64,000 nt of DNA, taken from assembly GCF_000980815.1 (NCBI RefSeq), contig NZ_CP011311.1:1503815-1567814 (forward strand), in the 5' to 3' direction. Shown here one piece after another: positions 42,937 to 51,666 of this stretch (position 1 is its first letter; each line of letters starts with the position of its first letter). The translations under genes and the position numbers were made by a program. This DNA is from Corynebacterium camporealensis. Lineage in GTDB: Bacteria; Actinomycetota; Actinomycetes; Mycobacteriales; Mycobacteriaceae. The notes beneath the pieces were generated by a model. It was not told where the DNA came from, made no database searches, and saw nothing but the letters and a program-made list of their open reading frames with translations.

Positions 42937-42955
42937 GAAGGTTAAAAGGTGGGGT

Positions 42956-43768
42956 TTAAGCGCCGACCTCGTAGCGGACGAAGCCCTTGATGGTGGTGCC
43001 AGCCTCTTCTGCGACCTGCTTGACGGTCTTCTTGGAGTCAGACAGGGAAGCCTGCTCCAGCAGAACAATGGACTTGAAGAAGCCGTTCAGGCGGCCTTCC
43101 ACGATCTTCGGCAGTGCAGCCTCCGGCTTGCCCTCCTCGCGGGTGGTAGCCTCAGCGATTTCGCGCTCCTTCTCGACAACCTCAGCCGGAACCTCATCGC
43201 GGGTGAGGTACTCAGCCTTCATCGCAGCAATCTGCATTGCGGCAGCGTGTGCGCCTTCTGCGTTGCCCTCGTAGGAGACCAGAACGCCCACTGCCGGCGG
43301 CAGGTCAGCGGAACGCTGGTGCAGGTAAACCTCAACGTTGTCGCCTTCGATGGTGACTGCACGGCGTGCCTGCAGCTTCTCACCGGTCTTAGCGGACTCT
43401 TCCGCAACGACCTCAGAAACCGGCTTGCCGTCCAGCTCCAGAGCGTTGAGCTCTTCGCCGGAGTTGACCTTTGCCTCGCCTGCAGCTTCAGCAATCTTGG
43501 CTGCGAAGGACTTGAAAGCGTCGTTCTTAGCAACGAAGTCGGTCTCGCAGTTGATCTCGACCATGGTGTTGCCGGAGACAGCAACCAGGCCCTCGGTAGC
43601 CTCACGCTCAGCGCGCTTGGAGACGTTCTTAGCGCCCTTGATGCGCAGGATCTCAACAGCCTTGTCGTAGTCGCCGTTGGCCTCTTCCAGGGCCTTCTTG
43701 CAATCGAGCATGCCGGAGCCGGTAGATTCGCGCAGTGCCTTAACGTCTGCAGCAGTGTAGTTCGCCAT
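42956..43768 (-). CDS. tsf: elongation factor Ts
   Basis: EF-Ts is the nucleotide-exchange factor for EF-Tu. The 270-residue product starts [20 protein letters not shown] and has the invariant [12 protein letters not shown] (about 22-33). It also has [12 protein letters not shown] (about 78-89), the segment that inserts next to the EF-Tu nucleotide. The ATG at 43768 is preferred over an upstream in-frame codon because the family begins exactly there. AAGGAGG lies about 12 nt before it. It is 221 bp after rpsB, with two hairpins between. Confidence 0.97.
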   Translation of the reverse strand: MANYTAADVKALRESTGSGMLDCKKALEEANGDYDKAVEILRIKGAKNVSKRAEREATEGLVAVSGNTMVEINCETDFVAKNDAFKSFAAKIAEAAGEAKVNSGEELNALELDGKPVSEVVAEESAKTGEKLQARRAVTIEGDNVEVYLHQRSADLPPAVGVLVSYEGNAEGAHAAAMQIAAMKAEYLTRDEVPAEVVEKEREIAEATTREEGKPEAALPKIVEGRLNGFFKSIVLLEQASLSDSKKTVKQVAEEAGTTIKGFVRYEVGA

Positions 43769-43884
43769 AGTTGGGGCGATCCTCCTTGGGTTCAAACAGT
43801 ATTCGTTGAAATAGCGTAGCCGACGAGCACTTATCGTGCCCGTTGCGGGGTGGATGTATTTTCAGCCCCGCCCAGCCTACGTGA

Positions 43885-43971
43885 AAACCAAGCCCCCGTC
43901 GTCGTGTATCCACGAGCGCGGGGGCTAATAGTTTAAAGTCACACTCTGTTTCCTGCTAGAGCAGGAAACAG
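43885..43971 (-). terminator. two hairpins between rpsB and tsf
   Basis: CTGTTTCCTGC-taga-GCAGGAAACAG (43946-43971) is a perfect 11-bp stem next to the rpsB stop codon. AGCCCCCG pairs with CGGGGGCT (43891-43926), with inner CGTG/CACG pairing, followed on the minus strand by TTGGTTTTC. The second looks like a (possibly partial) terminator. Confidence 0.7.
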
Positions 43972-43989
43972 CCAGAATGTTGTGACTAT

Positions 43990-44796
43990 TTACTCTGCGG
44001 ATTCAGCGGATGCCGGATCGGATGCAGCGGCTGCTTCCTTAGCATCGCGTGCGTCCTTCTCAGCAGAATCGCCGGCAGCTTCCTTAGCTGCGGCCAGCTG
44101 GCGCTCCTCGCGAGCCTTCTTGCCCTCGTCCACTGCGGAGGCAACGATGCCGGTCAGCAGCTTGGTGGAGCGGATAGCGTCGTCGTTGCCCGGGATCGGG
44201 AAGTCGACCTCGTCCGGATCGCAGTTGGTGTCCAGGATGGCAACAACCGGGATGTTGAGCTTGTGAGCTTCCTTGACCGCGATGTGCTCCTTGTTGGTGT
44301 CAACGATCCACAGTGCGGACGGAGCCTTGGTCATATCGGAGATGCCGCCGAGAACGCGCTCCAGCTTGGTGCGCTCGCGGTTGAGCATCAGAACTTCCTT
44401 CTTGGTACGGCCCTTGTAGCCGTCCTCTGCGGCATCCATTGCCTGCAGTTCCTTCATGCGCTTCAGGCGCTTGGAAACGGTCTGGAAGTTGGTCAGCATG
44501 CCACCGAGCCAGCGGTGGTTAACGTACGGCATACCAACGCGCTCGGCCTCTTCAGCAACGGCTTCCTGAGCCTGCTTCTTGGTGCCGACGAACAGGATGG
44601 TGCCGCCGTGTGCAACGGTTTCCTTGACAAACTCGTATGCCTCATCGATGTAGGTCAGAGTCTGCTGCAGGTCGATGATGTAGATGCCGTTACGGTCGGT
44701 GAAGATGAAACGACGCATCTTCGGATTCCAGCGACGGGTCTGGTGGCCAAAGTGCACACCAGCGTCGAGGAGCTCGCGCATGGTTACAACTGCCAT
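43990..44796 (-). CDS. rpsB: 30S ribosomal protein S2
   Basis: S2 binds late to the 30S head-body hinge. The 268-residue product begins [20 protein letters not shown], the universal S2 start, and contains [20 protein letters not shown] (about 25-44), [16 protein letters not shown] and [20 protein letters not shown]. Its C-terminal tail (about 225-268) is Ala/Glu/Ser-rich and actinobacterial in style. The ATG at 44796 was chosen from this homology. Upstream in-frame sequence is leader. A terminator-like hairpin lies about 50 nt upstream of the start. Confidence 0.97.
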   Translation of the reverse strand: MAVVTMRELLDAGVHFGHQTRRWNPKMRRFIFTDRNGIYIIDLQQTLTYIDEAYEFVKETVAHGGTILFVGTKKQAQEAVAEEAERVGMPYVNHRWLGGMLTNFQTVSKRLKRMKELQAMDAAEDGYKGRTKKEVLMLNRERTKLERVLGGISDMTKAPSALWIVDTNKEHIAVKEAHKLNIPVVAILDTNCDPDEVDFPIPGNDDAIRSTKLLTGIVASAVDEGKKAREERQLAAAKEAAGDSAEKDARDAKEAAAASDPASAESAE

Positions 44797-45171
44797 GATT
44801 CGCTCGCTTTCTGTTTTCGAATTTAGGTTTTGAACAAAGAAAATGTGCGGTGTTTTATTCCGCACCCTAGCAACGAAGGCCCAGGCCAACACCCCAATTA
44901 CTATGGGGACCACGTCGGCGCGGACTGTCGCAACCTTAAAAAGCAGGAAGCAACTTCTTCGTCGCGCGTAGTCAGCGCATCTGAAACCCAGACACACTGC
45001 TGCGCTAAATAATAGCGTTGCGCTGGCATGTTTTCAAAACTAAGACACGCTTGACGATGCCCCACCTCACCGGCGTCACTTCCACCTCACCTGTCCCAGC
45101 GCGCGGGAGTTATCCACAGGCTGAGCAATTGACCCTTCCGCTTGACCTGTGGGGCCCGAAACATAGCAGGT
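44797..45171. other. 375-bp divergent gap rpsB / M23 peptidase
   Basis: This region has no supported gene. It includes the rpsB leader hairpin (44845-44865), a perfect DnaA-box sequence TTATCCACA (45110-45118), and a possible -35 TTGACC (45142-45147) before the M23 gene. Its -10 is weak (TAGCAG). The remaining sequence shows no motif I recognise. Confidence 0.5.
44845..44865 (-). promoter_or_regulatory. terminator-like hairpin in the rpsB leader
   Basis: On the minus strand GTGCGG-aataaaaca-CCGCAC is followed immediately by ATTTTC, about 50 nt before the rpsB ATG. A small stem plus T-rich tail in the 5' leader fits attenuation or autoregulation of the S2 operon. Confidence 0.45.
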
Positions 45172-45678
45172 ATGAAACCTTTAACTCATTTTCGTCCCCT
45201 GTCCCTACTCATTGCTCTTCCTTTAGCCGCGGCTTTAAGCGCAGGCCTGCACGAGGCCGATGCGTATGTCGATCCCACCAGTGGCGAGCCGCTCCCCAAC
45301 CGGGTCTTACGCGGCTTTGACCCACCGGAGCAGAAATGGCTCGCCGGCCACCGCGGCGTCGACCTGGACTTAAACGTCGGCGAGGAAGTTCTTGCCGCCG
45401 GTTCCGGTGTCATCGCTTTCGCCGGCAGCGTGGCCGGCACACCAACCATTTCCATTGATCATCCCGACGGCATCCGCACCACCTACCAACCCGTCCACGC
45501 GCGCGTAAGTCGCGGCGACATGGTCTTCGAAGGCGACGTGATTGGCACGCTTGGCCATCCCTTCGACGGCTACCCCGGCCTGCACTGGGGCGCCCGGGTG
45601 GACAAAGATGACTACATCGATCCGCTCGAGCTTCTCGATGCCCCCATCATCCGCCTCAAACCCTTAGACGCCGCCTAA
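45172..45678 (+). CDS. M23-family (LytM-like) secreted peptidase
   Basis: This is a predicted exported endopeptidase-like protein acting on peptidoglycan or acting as an amidase activator. The 168-residue precursor has a signal peptide (about 1-30, SLLIALPLAAALSAG) and one LytM domain. The zinc ligands are in GHRGVDLDL (His and Asp, about 59-67) and in GLHWGARVD (about 141-149). The first His of the usual HxH is Gly here. Because the other ligands remain, activity is possible but not certain. The ATG at 45172 gives a good signal peptide. Its stop codon overlaps that of convergent xerC by 3 nt. Confidence 0.85.
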   Translation: MKPLTHFRPLSLLIALPLAAALSAGLHEADAYVDPTSGEPLPNRVLRGFDPPEQKWLAGHRGVDLDLNVGEEVLAAGSGVIAFAGSVAGTPTISIDHPDGIRTTYQPVHARVSRGDMVFEGDVIGTLGHPFDGYPGLHWGARVDKDDYIDPLELLDAPIIRLKPLDAA

Positions 45679-46574
45679 GCCCGCGGGTGCGCCTGACTGT
45701 AGACATCTTTGAGCCTTTGCGCCGAGACGTGCGTATAAATCTGCGTGGTCTGCAGTGAGGAGTGTCCCAGTACTTCTTGCACCACGCGCAGGTCCGCCCC
45801 GCCTTCCAGTAGGTGTGTCGCCGCGCTGTGACGCAGACCGTGCGGGCTTAATCCCGGCGCGCCGGTGACTTGTGCTGCCTTCTCCACAATCCTGCGCACC
45901 TGACGCGGGTCAATGCGCGCGCCTCGCTTGCCGACGAACAACGCCTGCTCATCCTTCGCCATCTCCGGACGTGCCTTGTCAATCCATTCGGCAAGCGCGT
46001 CTGCGGCAGCCTGCCCAAAAGGCACCACGCGCTGCTTATTACCCTTACCGGTCACCCGTGCCGTGCGGCGCTGCAGGTCCACGTCCACCACGTTGAGGCC
46101 GACGAGCTCTGCTACGCGCATACCCGTGGCATAGAGCAGCTCCAGCATCGCCGAGTCACGCAGGAACTCCTCTTCGCTTTCCGATGCCGCATTCCCCATC
46201 AGCTCGCCAGCATCCTTTTCACTCAACACCGTCGGCAGGTGCTGGCCGACCTTCGGACTGCTTAGCCGCGCTGCCACATCTTTGTCCAGGTAGCCTTCGC
46301 GGCACGCCCACGTCGAAAACGCCCGCGCCGCCGCAGTACGCCGAGCCAGCGTCGCCCGCGACTTGCCTTCATCGACAGCCTTGCCCAACCACGCGCGCAG
46401 TGCGCTCAAGTCAAACTCCGCAAACGTGGCAATCTCGCCTGCCAGATTCTTTAAATCCGAGGTATATCCCTTCACCGTGGCAGGCGAACGCCCCAGCACC
46501 TGGAGTTGGTACTCGGCGAAGTCCGCAATGGCTTCAGCCAGCTGTCCAGATACTGGGGCGTTGTTCGGGGTCAT
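45675..46574 (-). CDS. xerC: tyrosine recombinase XerC
   Basis: XerC works with XerD at dif to resolve chromosome dimers. The 299-residue product has an N-terminal SAM-like core-binding domain (about 10-95). The catalytic domain has Arg in YATGMRVAEL (about 150-159), the HxxR motif in SPHGLRHSAATHLLE (about 244-258), His in GHSSLQTTQ and the nucleophile Tyr in IYTH (about 280-283). The ATG has TAAACT 8 nt upstream and no ribosome-binding site (leaderless pattern). It lies 25 bp after dprA. XerC and XerD are hard to separate by motif, and the dprA neighbourhood supports XerC. Confidence 0.9.
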   Translation of the reverse strand: MTPNNAPVSGQLAEAIADFAEYQLQVLGRSPATVKGYTSDLKNLAGEIATFAEFDLSALRAWLGKAVDEGKSRATLARRTAAARAFSTWACREGYLDKDVAARLSSPKVGQHLPTVLSEKDAGELMGNAASESEEEFLRDSAMLELLYATGMRVAELVGLNVVDVDLQRRTARVTGKGNKQRVVPFGQAAADALAEWIDKARPEMAKDEQALFVGKRGARIDPRQVRRIVEKAAQVTGAPGLSPHGLRHSAATHLLEGGADLRVVQEVLGHSSLQTTQIYTHVSAQRLKDVYSQAHPRA

Positions 46575-46588
46575 GCCCCGTTAGTTTA
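46575..46588 (-). promoter_or_regulatory. leaderless promoter of xerC
   Basis: TAAACT (46583-46588, minus strand) lies 8 nt before the xerC ATG, inside the 25-bp gap after dprA, so xerC can be transcribed apart from the dprA group. Confidence 0.4.
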
Positions 46589-46599
46589 CTCGTGTCACA

Positions 46600-47787
46600 T
46601 TACTCGTCGATAGCGCGTTGCCAGACCCTCCCCTGCCTCGTCACAATCCCCTGCTTTTCCAACGCCACCAGAATGTGAATGCACAGCGGCAGCCGCATAC
46701 CCGCATCCCGGGCAATCTCTTCCGCACTCACCCCACACTCCGCATGCGTGGGTGGTGTGGCATCAAAAATCCGCAGTTCATTCCGCGACAGTCGCTGCGA
46801 GGTGCTCGCGCTAAACTCCAGCTCGTATTGCCCGCCCGGATCCACCGTGCCGACCTTGCTCATCAGCGCGCGTGCCTCCTCCCCGGAGGTCACCAACTGC
46901 GCGCGCCCATCCTGGATGCGCAGATGACAGCCCAACGACCCAGTGGTCGTCACCGGGCCCGGTACAGCCATCGTCACCCGACCGAATGCTTCTGCCCAAT
47001 TCATCGTGTTCAGTGCGCCCGAGCGGAATGCTGCTTCCACCACGACCGTGCCAGCAGTTAGCGCCGCGGTGAGACGATTACGCGATAAGAAACGATGCCG
47101 CTGCGGCGTTGTGCCGGGAGGAAATTCCGCCACAATTGCGCCTGCCTGGGCAATCTCGTCGAACATTTTCTCGTTGCGCGCCGGGTAGACATAGTCGATG
47201 CCACAGGAGTTAATCGCCACGGTTTGCCCGCCGGCCTCCATCGCCATCTCGTGAGCTGCCGAATCCACACCCAACGCACCACCAGAGACCACCGTCCAGT
47301 GGTTCTGCGCAAAATCAGCAGCAAACATACGCGTGGCCTCCCTGCCATAGCGCGTAATCGCCCGCGTGCCCACCACCGCGACGGACTGCGCCACCAGCCC
47401 TCTCAAGTCCCCACCGCGTACCCACAACGCATGCGGTGGGACGGCTTGGGAGCCGAAGGTCGACGGCGCATCAACACCGCCATGCCCAAAGAAGCCAAAG
47501 CTGCGGGAGAACTCCTCGGCAGGCCACTCAGGCGACTCCGGCGTAATCAACCGCGCGCCGACCTTTTCGGCTGAGGCGATGTCTTCATCCTGACGCAACC
47601 AATCCCGGCGCGCCGCGGTCTCCTCCCGTAGCGCACCAATCCAGTCAGCCTGGTGGTAAATGCCGTGCGCAATCTCATCGACCGGGTACTCCTCCAACAG
47701 CGCGTGCAGGGTATGCGAGGGCCCTTCAATCACTCGATTGAGATACACCCACGCATGCAGCGGCGTGGTTAGTTTCAGCTCACTCAT
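46600..47787 (-). CDS. dprA: DNA-processing protein DprA
   Basis: DprA binds single-stranded DNA and loads RecA during natural transformation. It is also widespread in non-competent bacteria. The 395-residue product has the Rossmann-like core with VAVVGTRAITRYG (about 137-149), VVSGGALGVDSAAHEMA (about 164-180), CGIDYVYPARN (about 194-204) and SRNRLTAALTAGTVVVEA (about 233-250). The C-terminal domain (about 320-395) is winged-helix-like. The start overlaps the yifB stop by 4 nt. It forms a conserved unit with yifB and yraN, as in other actinobacteria. Confidence 0.95.
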   Translation of the reverse strand: MSELKLTTPLHAWVYLNRVIEGPSHTLHALLEEYPVDEIAHGIYHQADWIGALREETAARRDWLRQDEDIASAEKVGARLITPESPEWPAEEFSRSFGFFGHGGVDAPSTFGSQAVPPHALWVRGGDLRGLVAQSVAVVGTRAITRYGREATRMFAADFAQNHWTVVSGGALGVDSAAHEMAMEAGGQTVAINSCGIDYVYPARNEKMFDEIAQAGAIVAEFPPGTTPQRHRFLSRNRLTAALTAGTVVVEAAFRSGALNTMNWAEAFGRVTMAVPGPVTTTGSLGCHLRIQDGRAQLVTSGEEARALMSKVGTVDPGGQYELEFSASTSQRLSRNELRIFDATPPTHAECGVSAEEIARDAGMRLPLCIHILVALEKQGIVTRQGRVWQRAIDE

Positions 47788-49370
47788 GCCGCCAGCCTTT
47801 CCAGCCCCGCGCCACCGCGCAGCTCCAGCGCCTGGCCGACGTGCTCCAGGTCAGGCTGCTCTGCTCCCGCTAGGTCCGCCAGGGTCCACGCCATGCGCAG
47901 CACGCGGTCCACCCCTCGTTGACTCAACTCACCTTGGGCAAGGTATGCACCCAACATGAGCATGGAATCTTCCGATGCCGGACGATGCCTCCTTAAATAC
48001 GCACCCGAGACCTCCCCATTGTGGCTGGCCTCCAGACCTGCTTTCGCCCAGCGTTCCTGCGCGCGCTCACGGGCTACTTGCACACGCTGGGCAATCGCGA
48101 TGGAAGGCTCTTCGTCTGCTGCGTGCAAGGCAGCCGATTGGCCTTTGAGCTCCACAATCATGTCCAAGCGATCGCGTAGCGGACCAGACAGATTCGACAG
48201 ATAGTTCTGCCGCGCAGTCGCCTTGCACCGGCACTGGCTAGGGTCTTCGGCAGCACACCGACACGGGTTCGCTGCCATCACCAGCTGGAAACGCGCCGGG
48301 TAAGCAACCTCCCGGCGCGCCCGGGCCAAGCGCACCTGGCCTTCCTCCAGTGGTGCGCGCAAGCCATCCAGGATAGTGGCTGGCACTTCGGAGACCTCGT
48401 CGAGAAACAGCACACCGTGATGGGCCAGGCTTACTGCCCCAGGGCGCGGATTGCCGGAACCGCCACCAAGCAGTGCCGCCCTGGTGACCGAAGCGTGCGG
48501 GGCAATAAACGGTGCTTGGTCGACCACCTGTCCAGGTTTGCCCGCAATGGAGTGAATCGCGGTCGCCTCGACGGACTTGTCAGTATCCAACGTGGGCAAA
48601 ATCGACGGCAAGCGCGCAGCAATCATCGACTTGCCACTGCCCGGCGGGCCAATCATCAGCAGATGATGCCCACCTGCCGCAGCCACCTCGGCGGCCCACT
48701 TCGCGTGGTGCTGGCCTGCGATATCGGCAAAATCCAAGTCACTGCGCTGGGTGGGCAACGCCGTCGGTGCGCTCACACTACTGACAGGCGGTAGCTTGCG
48801 ATGCCCACACGCCCACGCAAACGCATCCTGCAGCGTCGGTGCCACCAGCACCCGCATGTCGGAGACCAGCGTGGCCTCCTGTGCATTGCCCGGCGGGATG
48901 ACAATCGTGTCGTAGCCTGCAGCGCGTGCTGTCAGCAGCGCAGGGATAATGCCAGCGACCGGTTTGACGCTGCCATCGAGGCCTAATTCGCCGAGGACGA
49001 GGGCATCGGAAAGCTGTGCGCAGGGATGCTCGCCTTGGAAAGTATCGAAACCCCCGCCCACCGGGGACAACAAGCCCTTCTCCCGGGCCAACCCCGCACA
49101 CAGAACCGCCAGCGCCATGGGCAGGTCGAAATGCGAGCCAGACTTCGGCAGGGAGGCCGGCGACATCGAGACCACAATCTTGGTCTTCGGCCAAGCCAGC
49201 TGCGAATTGGCCACCGCGGTGCGGATGCGGTCGCGGGATTCCGAAATCGCGGTATCCGCAAGCCCCACTACTTGGATACCGGGCAGGCCCGCGCCGACGT
49301 AAGCCTCAACCGCTACCGGGTGCGCTATCACGCCTTCTAAAGCCACAGTGTGGCATTTACCCAGCGCCAT
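47784..49370 (-). CDS. yifB: YifB/ComM-family AAA+ ATPase (Mg-chelatase-like)
   Basis: Members (ComM) are hexameric helicases that promote branch migration in recombination. The 528-residue product has an N-terminal ChlI-like domain (about 1-180; VGLADTAISESRDRIR), Walker A GPPGSGKSMIAARL (about 235-248) and Walker B GVLFLDEVSEV (about 319-329). A Cys-rich insertion NPCRCAAEDPSQCRC (about 367-381) follows, as in many homologues. The ATG at 49370 overlaps the end of yraN by 14 nt and gives the conserved MALGKCHT start. The longer in-frame start is unsupported. The next gene, dprA, overlaps by 4 nt. Confidence 0.94.
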   Translation of the reverse strand: MALGKCHTVALEGVIAHPVAVEAYVGAGLPGIQVVGLADTAISESRDRIRTAVANSQLAWPKTKIVVSMSPASLPKSGSHFDLPMALAVLCAGLAREKGLLSPVGGGFDTFQGEHPCAQLSDALVLGELGLDGSVKPVAGIIPALLTARAAGYDTIVIPPGNAQEATLVSDMRVLVAPTLQDAFAWACGHRKLPPVSSVSAPTALPTQRSDLDFADIAGQHHAKWAAEVAAAGGHHLLMIGPPGSGKSMIAARLPSILPTLDTDKSVEATAIHSIAGKPGQVVDQAPFIAPHASVTRAALLGGGSGNPRPGAVSLAHHGVLFLDEVSEVPATILDGLRAPLEEGQVRLARARREVAYPARFQLVMAANPCRCAAEDPSQCRCKATARQNYLSNLSGPLRDRLDMIVELKGQSAALHAADEEPSIAIAQRVQVARERAQERWAKAGLEASHNGEVSGAYLRRHRPASEDSMLMLGAYLAQGELSQRGVDRVLRMAWTLADLAGAEQPDLEHVGQALELRGGAGLERLAA

Positions 49371-49728
49371 TGCCCACCCCCGGGAAATACTCCACGTCAA
49401 AGCCCTGGCCATTAACCACCAGGGCAATCACGTCAAAGCGCACCGTGGATAACGGCTTACCGTTCAGCCACTGTGCTGCCGCCTTGCGCATCCGTTTCAG
49501 CTTCCGCGGGGTGACTGCCTCTGCCACCCCAAAGGCCGCTGTCGAGCGGGTTTTGACCTCGACGAACGCAATCATGCCGTCAGGTTCTTTGACAATCAGG
49601 TCTAATTCGCCACAGGCGTAATGAACGTTGGCCGCCACGATCGTGGCACCACGCTCGCGGAAATACTGCGCGGCAAAGGCTTCTCCCCTTTTGCCTAAAG
49701 CAGTGCGTTTTCGAGTCCGGGTAATCAC
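49357..49728 (-). CDS. yraN: UPF0102 YraN-family predicted endonuclease
   Basis: The 123-residue product belongs to the UPF0102 family with a PD-(D/E)XK nuclease-like fold. The conserved segments are LGKRGEAFAAQYFRERGA (about 11-28), CGELDLIVKEPDG (about 40-52) and IAFVEVKTRS (about 54-63). The Asp and the ExK residues form the expected active site. It is usually encoded next to rnhB or dprA-yifB, as here. Biochemical activity is inferred. Confidence 0.9.
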   Translation of the reverse strand: MITRTRKRTALGKRGEAFAAQYFRERGATIVAANVHYACGELDLIVKEPDGMIAFVEVKTRSTAAFGVAEAVTPRKLKRMRKAAAQWLNGKPLSTVRFDVIALVVNGQGFDVEYFPGVGNGAG

Positions 49729-49812
49729 TAAAAATTCTCCGTATCAGCTAGAAGATGTACACATGCACCTTCCAGCCCACCGGAGTTACACACGCTGCAA
49801 CAGGGAAGAAAA

Positions 49813-49877
49813 ACACAGCGCCCTAGCTGTGGAAGAAAACGGCACGTTTGAGCGCTTTTTATCCACAACTAGGGCGC
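49813..49877 (-). terminator. large-loop terminator with an embedded DnaA-box sequence
   Basis: The outer stem GCGCCCTAG/CTAGGGCGC plus TGTGGA/TCCACA (16 positions, one mismatch) encloses a 28-nt loop that contains its own AAACG-gca-CGTTT stem. On the minus strand TGTGTTTTTC follows, fitting a terminator for the rnhB-DUF2469 unit. TTATCCACA, a perfect DnaA box, occupies 49859-49867 within the structure. Confidence 0.65.
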
Positions 49878-49933
49878 GGGCACGCTGGCCCTTTAAGTGC
49901 GACGGGAACCATAAGATTCCCCAGATTCACCGG

Positions 49934-50239
49934 CTAGTCCGGCATGACGAACTCTGGCTTGTCCAACTCTTCGATGTTGACGTCTTTGTACGTAATCACG
50001 CGCACGTAGCGAACGAAACGGGCGGAACGGTACATATCCCACACCCACGCATCGGACATGCGCACCTCGTAGTAGACGTCCGAACCCGTCGTATGCGGGA
50101 TGAGTTCGACCGCATTAGCCAGGTAGAAACGACGCTCGGTTTCTACCACATAAGAAAACTGGCTGACGACATCCCGGTACTCGCGGTATAAAGACAGCTC
50201 GACTTCTGCCTCGTAGTTATCGAGTTCCTCAGCGCTCAC
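49934..50239 (-). CDS. DUF2469 protein
   Basis: This small acidic protein of 101 residues is highly conserved in actinobacteria next to rnhB and yraN (M. tuberculosis Rv2901c). The sequence shows the family stretches LSLYREYRDVVSQFSYVVE (about 15-33), TERRFYLANAVEL and DAWVWDMYRSARFV. The GTG at 50239 was preferred because GGGAGG lies 6 nt before it and homologues begin there. An upstream in-frame start would add 12 basic residues. No function is known. Confidence 0.88.
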   Translation of the reverse strand: MSAEELDNYEAEVELSLYREYRDVVSQFSYVVETERRFYLANAVELIPHTTGSDVYYEVRMSDAWVWDMYRSARFVRYVRVITYKDVNIEELDKPEFVMPD

Positions 50240-50304
50240 GGCGGCCTCCCAACGATGTCGATTTTTACTCGCCACAGCTTAACCCGCCGCGAGCCCAAAT
50301 CCGG

Positions 50305-50946
50305 CTAGGCGCGCGCGAGAAACACCGCATGGGCACGCGCCACATTGGCATAACTGTGCCGATGCACCGGGCTCGCGCCCAGCTTTTCGATGCCCTCCTG
50401 GTGCACCTTGGTCCCATAACCCTTATGACCCGCCAACCCGTAGCCGGGGTATTGCTGGTCGAGTTCCTCCATCAGGTGGTCCCGGGATACTTTGGCCAGC
50501 ACGCTTGCTGCGGCAATGCACCGCGCGGCAGCATCCCCGCCAATCATGGGCAGTTGCGGGCAGGTCAGGCCGGGGATGAAGAGGGCATCGGAAAGCACGT
50601 AGCGTGGACGGTGCTCCAGCTGGGCCACTGCCCTACGCATGCCGGAAGTATTGGCGCGCTGGATGCCAAACTTATCGATGTCCGCAGGCCCCACATGCAC
50701 GATGGACCACGCAAGCGCGCGGTCCATAATGATGGGGAAAAGTTGCTCCCTGCGCGCCGGGGAGAGCTTCTTGGAATCCGTAAGCTTGTCGAGCTCCGGA
50801 ATGATGCGGTCGGGCAGAATGCACGCAGCCATCGTGATAGGCCCCGCACACGCCCCGCGGCCGGCCTCATCCACCCCTGCCACCGGACCTAAGCCCGCCT
50901 TCGACAAGGCGACTTCATAGGTGCGAAGTTGCTTTAAGCGTCGCAC
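50305..50946 (-). CDS. rnhB: ribonuclease HII
   Basis: RNase HII cleaves RNA in RNA/DNA hybrids and removes misincorporated ribonucleotides. The 213-residue product has the catalytic GVDEAGRGACAGP (about 24-36), LTDSKKLSPARRE (about 55-67), and a later Asp in YVLSDALFIPG (about 115-125). SVLAKVSRDHLMEELD (about 147-162) follows. The GTG start directly abuts the stop codon of the upstream lepB copy. It belongs to the conserved rplS-lepB-rnhB gene order. Confidence 0.96.
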   Translation of the reverse strand: MRRLKQLRTYEVALSKAGLGPVAGVDEAGRGACAGPITMAACILPDRIIPELDKLTDSKKLSPARREQLFPIIMDRALAWSIVHVGPADIDKFGIQRANTSGMRRAVAQLEHRPRYVLSDALFIPGLTCPQLPMIGGDAAARCIAAASVLAKVSRDHLMEELDQQYPGYGLAGHKGYGTKVHQEGIEKLGASPVHRHSYANVARAHAVFLARA

Positions 50947-51666
50947 TTAAAGCTCCACGTGCTCAACCGACCCGATGCGGCTTAATGGCAACACGACGGC
51001 CTCGACCTTGCCGCGCACGTTGTCGACTGGCACGGTGCCCTGCAAGACGTCGCCGATATGCCCGCGGGAGTCAACGGAGTTGGTGCGGTTATCGCCCATC
51101 ATCCACAAGTGATCGGCCGGGACCTGGATGGGCCCGAAATACTCGCCACCGCAGGCATCGGACCCGGTTTCCGGATCCACAGGGACTTCCGCGGGGGTCT
51201 GGATGAAGTCCTGGTTGGTGGGCTGGCCATCGACCATCACCGCCGGGTCACCGGGCTGGCAGGACACCGTCTGCCCACCGGTGGCAATGACGCGCTTGAC
51301 CAGAATGTTTTCGCCGTTCGGGTACAGCCCCACCGCGGAGGCTAGGTTTTGCACCCCGCGCGCTACGACGTTGTCAGAGCGCGGCACCTCAAAGCCGGTG
51401 TTCCAGGCGTCCGGGCCTTCGAAGACGACGACATCGCCAGGTGCAGGCTCAGCGAAGTAGTAGCTAAGCTTTTGCACCGCGATGCGGTCATTGCTACAGC
51501 CTTGACACCCGTGCAACGTGGGCTCCATCGAACCGGACGGGATGATATACATCCGCCCCACGATGGCCTGAAACGCCACCAACAGGACAAAGCCAATCAG
51601 CACTGGCCACAGAAAGTCCCGGGTGCGCAGCCGCGGTTCGGGATTAGCCTTGGATGTCGGGGTCAT
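50947..51666 (-). CDS. lepB: signal peptidase I, copy 1
   Basis: This enzyme cleaves signal peptides of exported proteins with a Ser/Lys dyad. The 239-residue product has one N-terminal membrane anchor (about 19-38), the nucleophile Ser46 in PSGSMEPTLHGCQGCSND, the general-base Lys in LVKRVIATGGQTV (about 122-134) and GDNRTNSVDSR (about 195-205). The Cys-x-x-Cys motif after the active Ser is typical of actinobacteria. The ATG lies within the end of the second copy, overlapping by 23 nt. The protein is clearly paralogous to the adjacent one (about 60 percent identical by eye), so a tandem duplication occurred. Confidence 0.93.
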   Translation of the reverse strand: MTPTSKANPEPRLRTRDFLWPVLIGFVLLVAFQAIVGRMYIIPSGSMEPTLHGCQGCSNDRIAVQKLSYYFAEPAPGDVVVFEGPDAWNTGFEVPRSDNVVARGVQNLASAVGLYPNGENILVKRVIATGGQTVSCQPGDPAVMVDGQPTNQDFIQTPAEVPVDPETGSDACGGEYFGPIQVPADHLWMMGDNRTNSVDSRGHIGDVLQGTVPVDNVRGKVEAVVLPLSRIGSVEHVEL

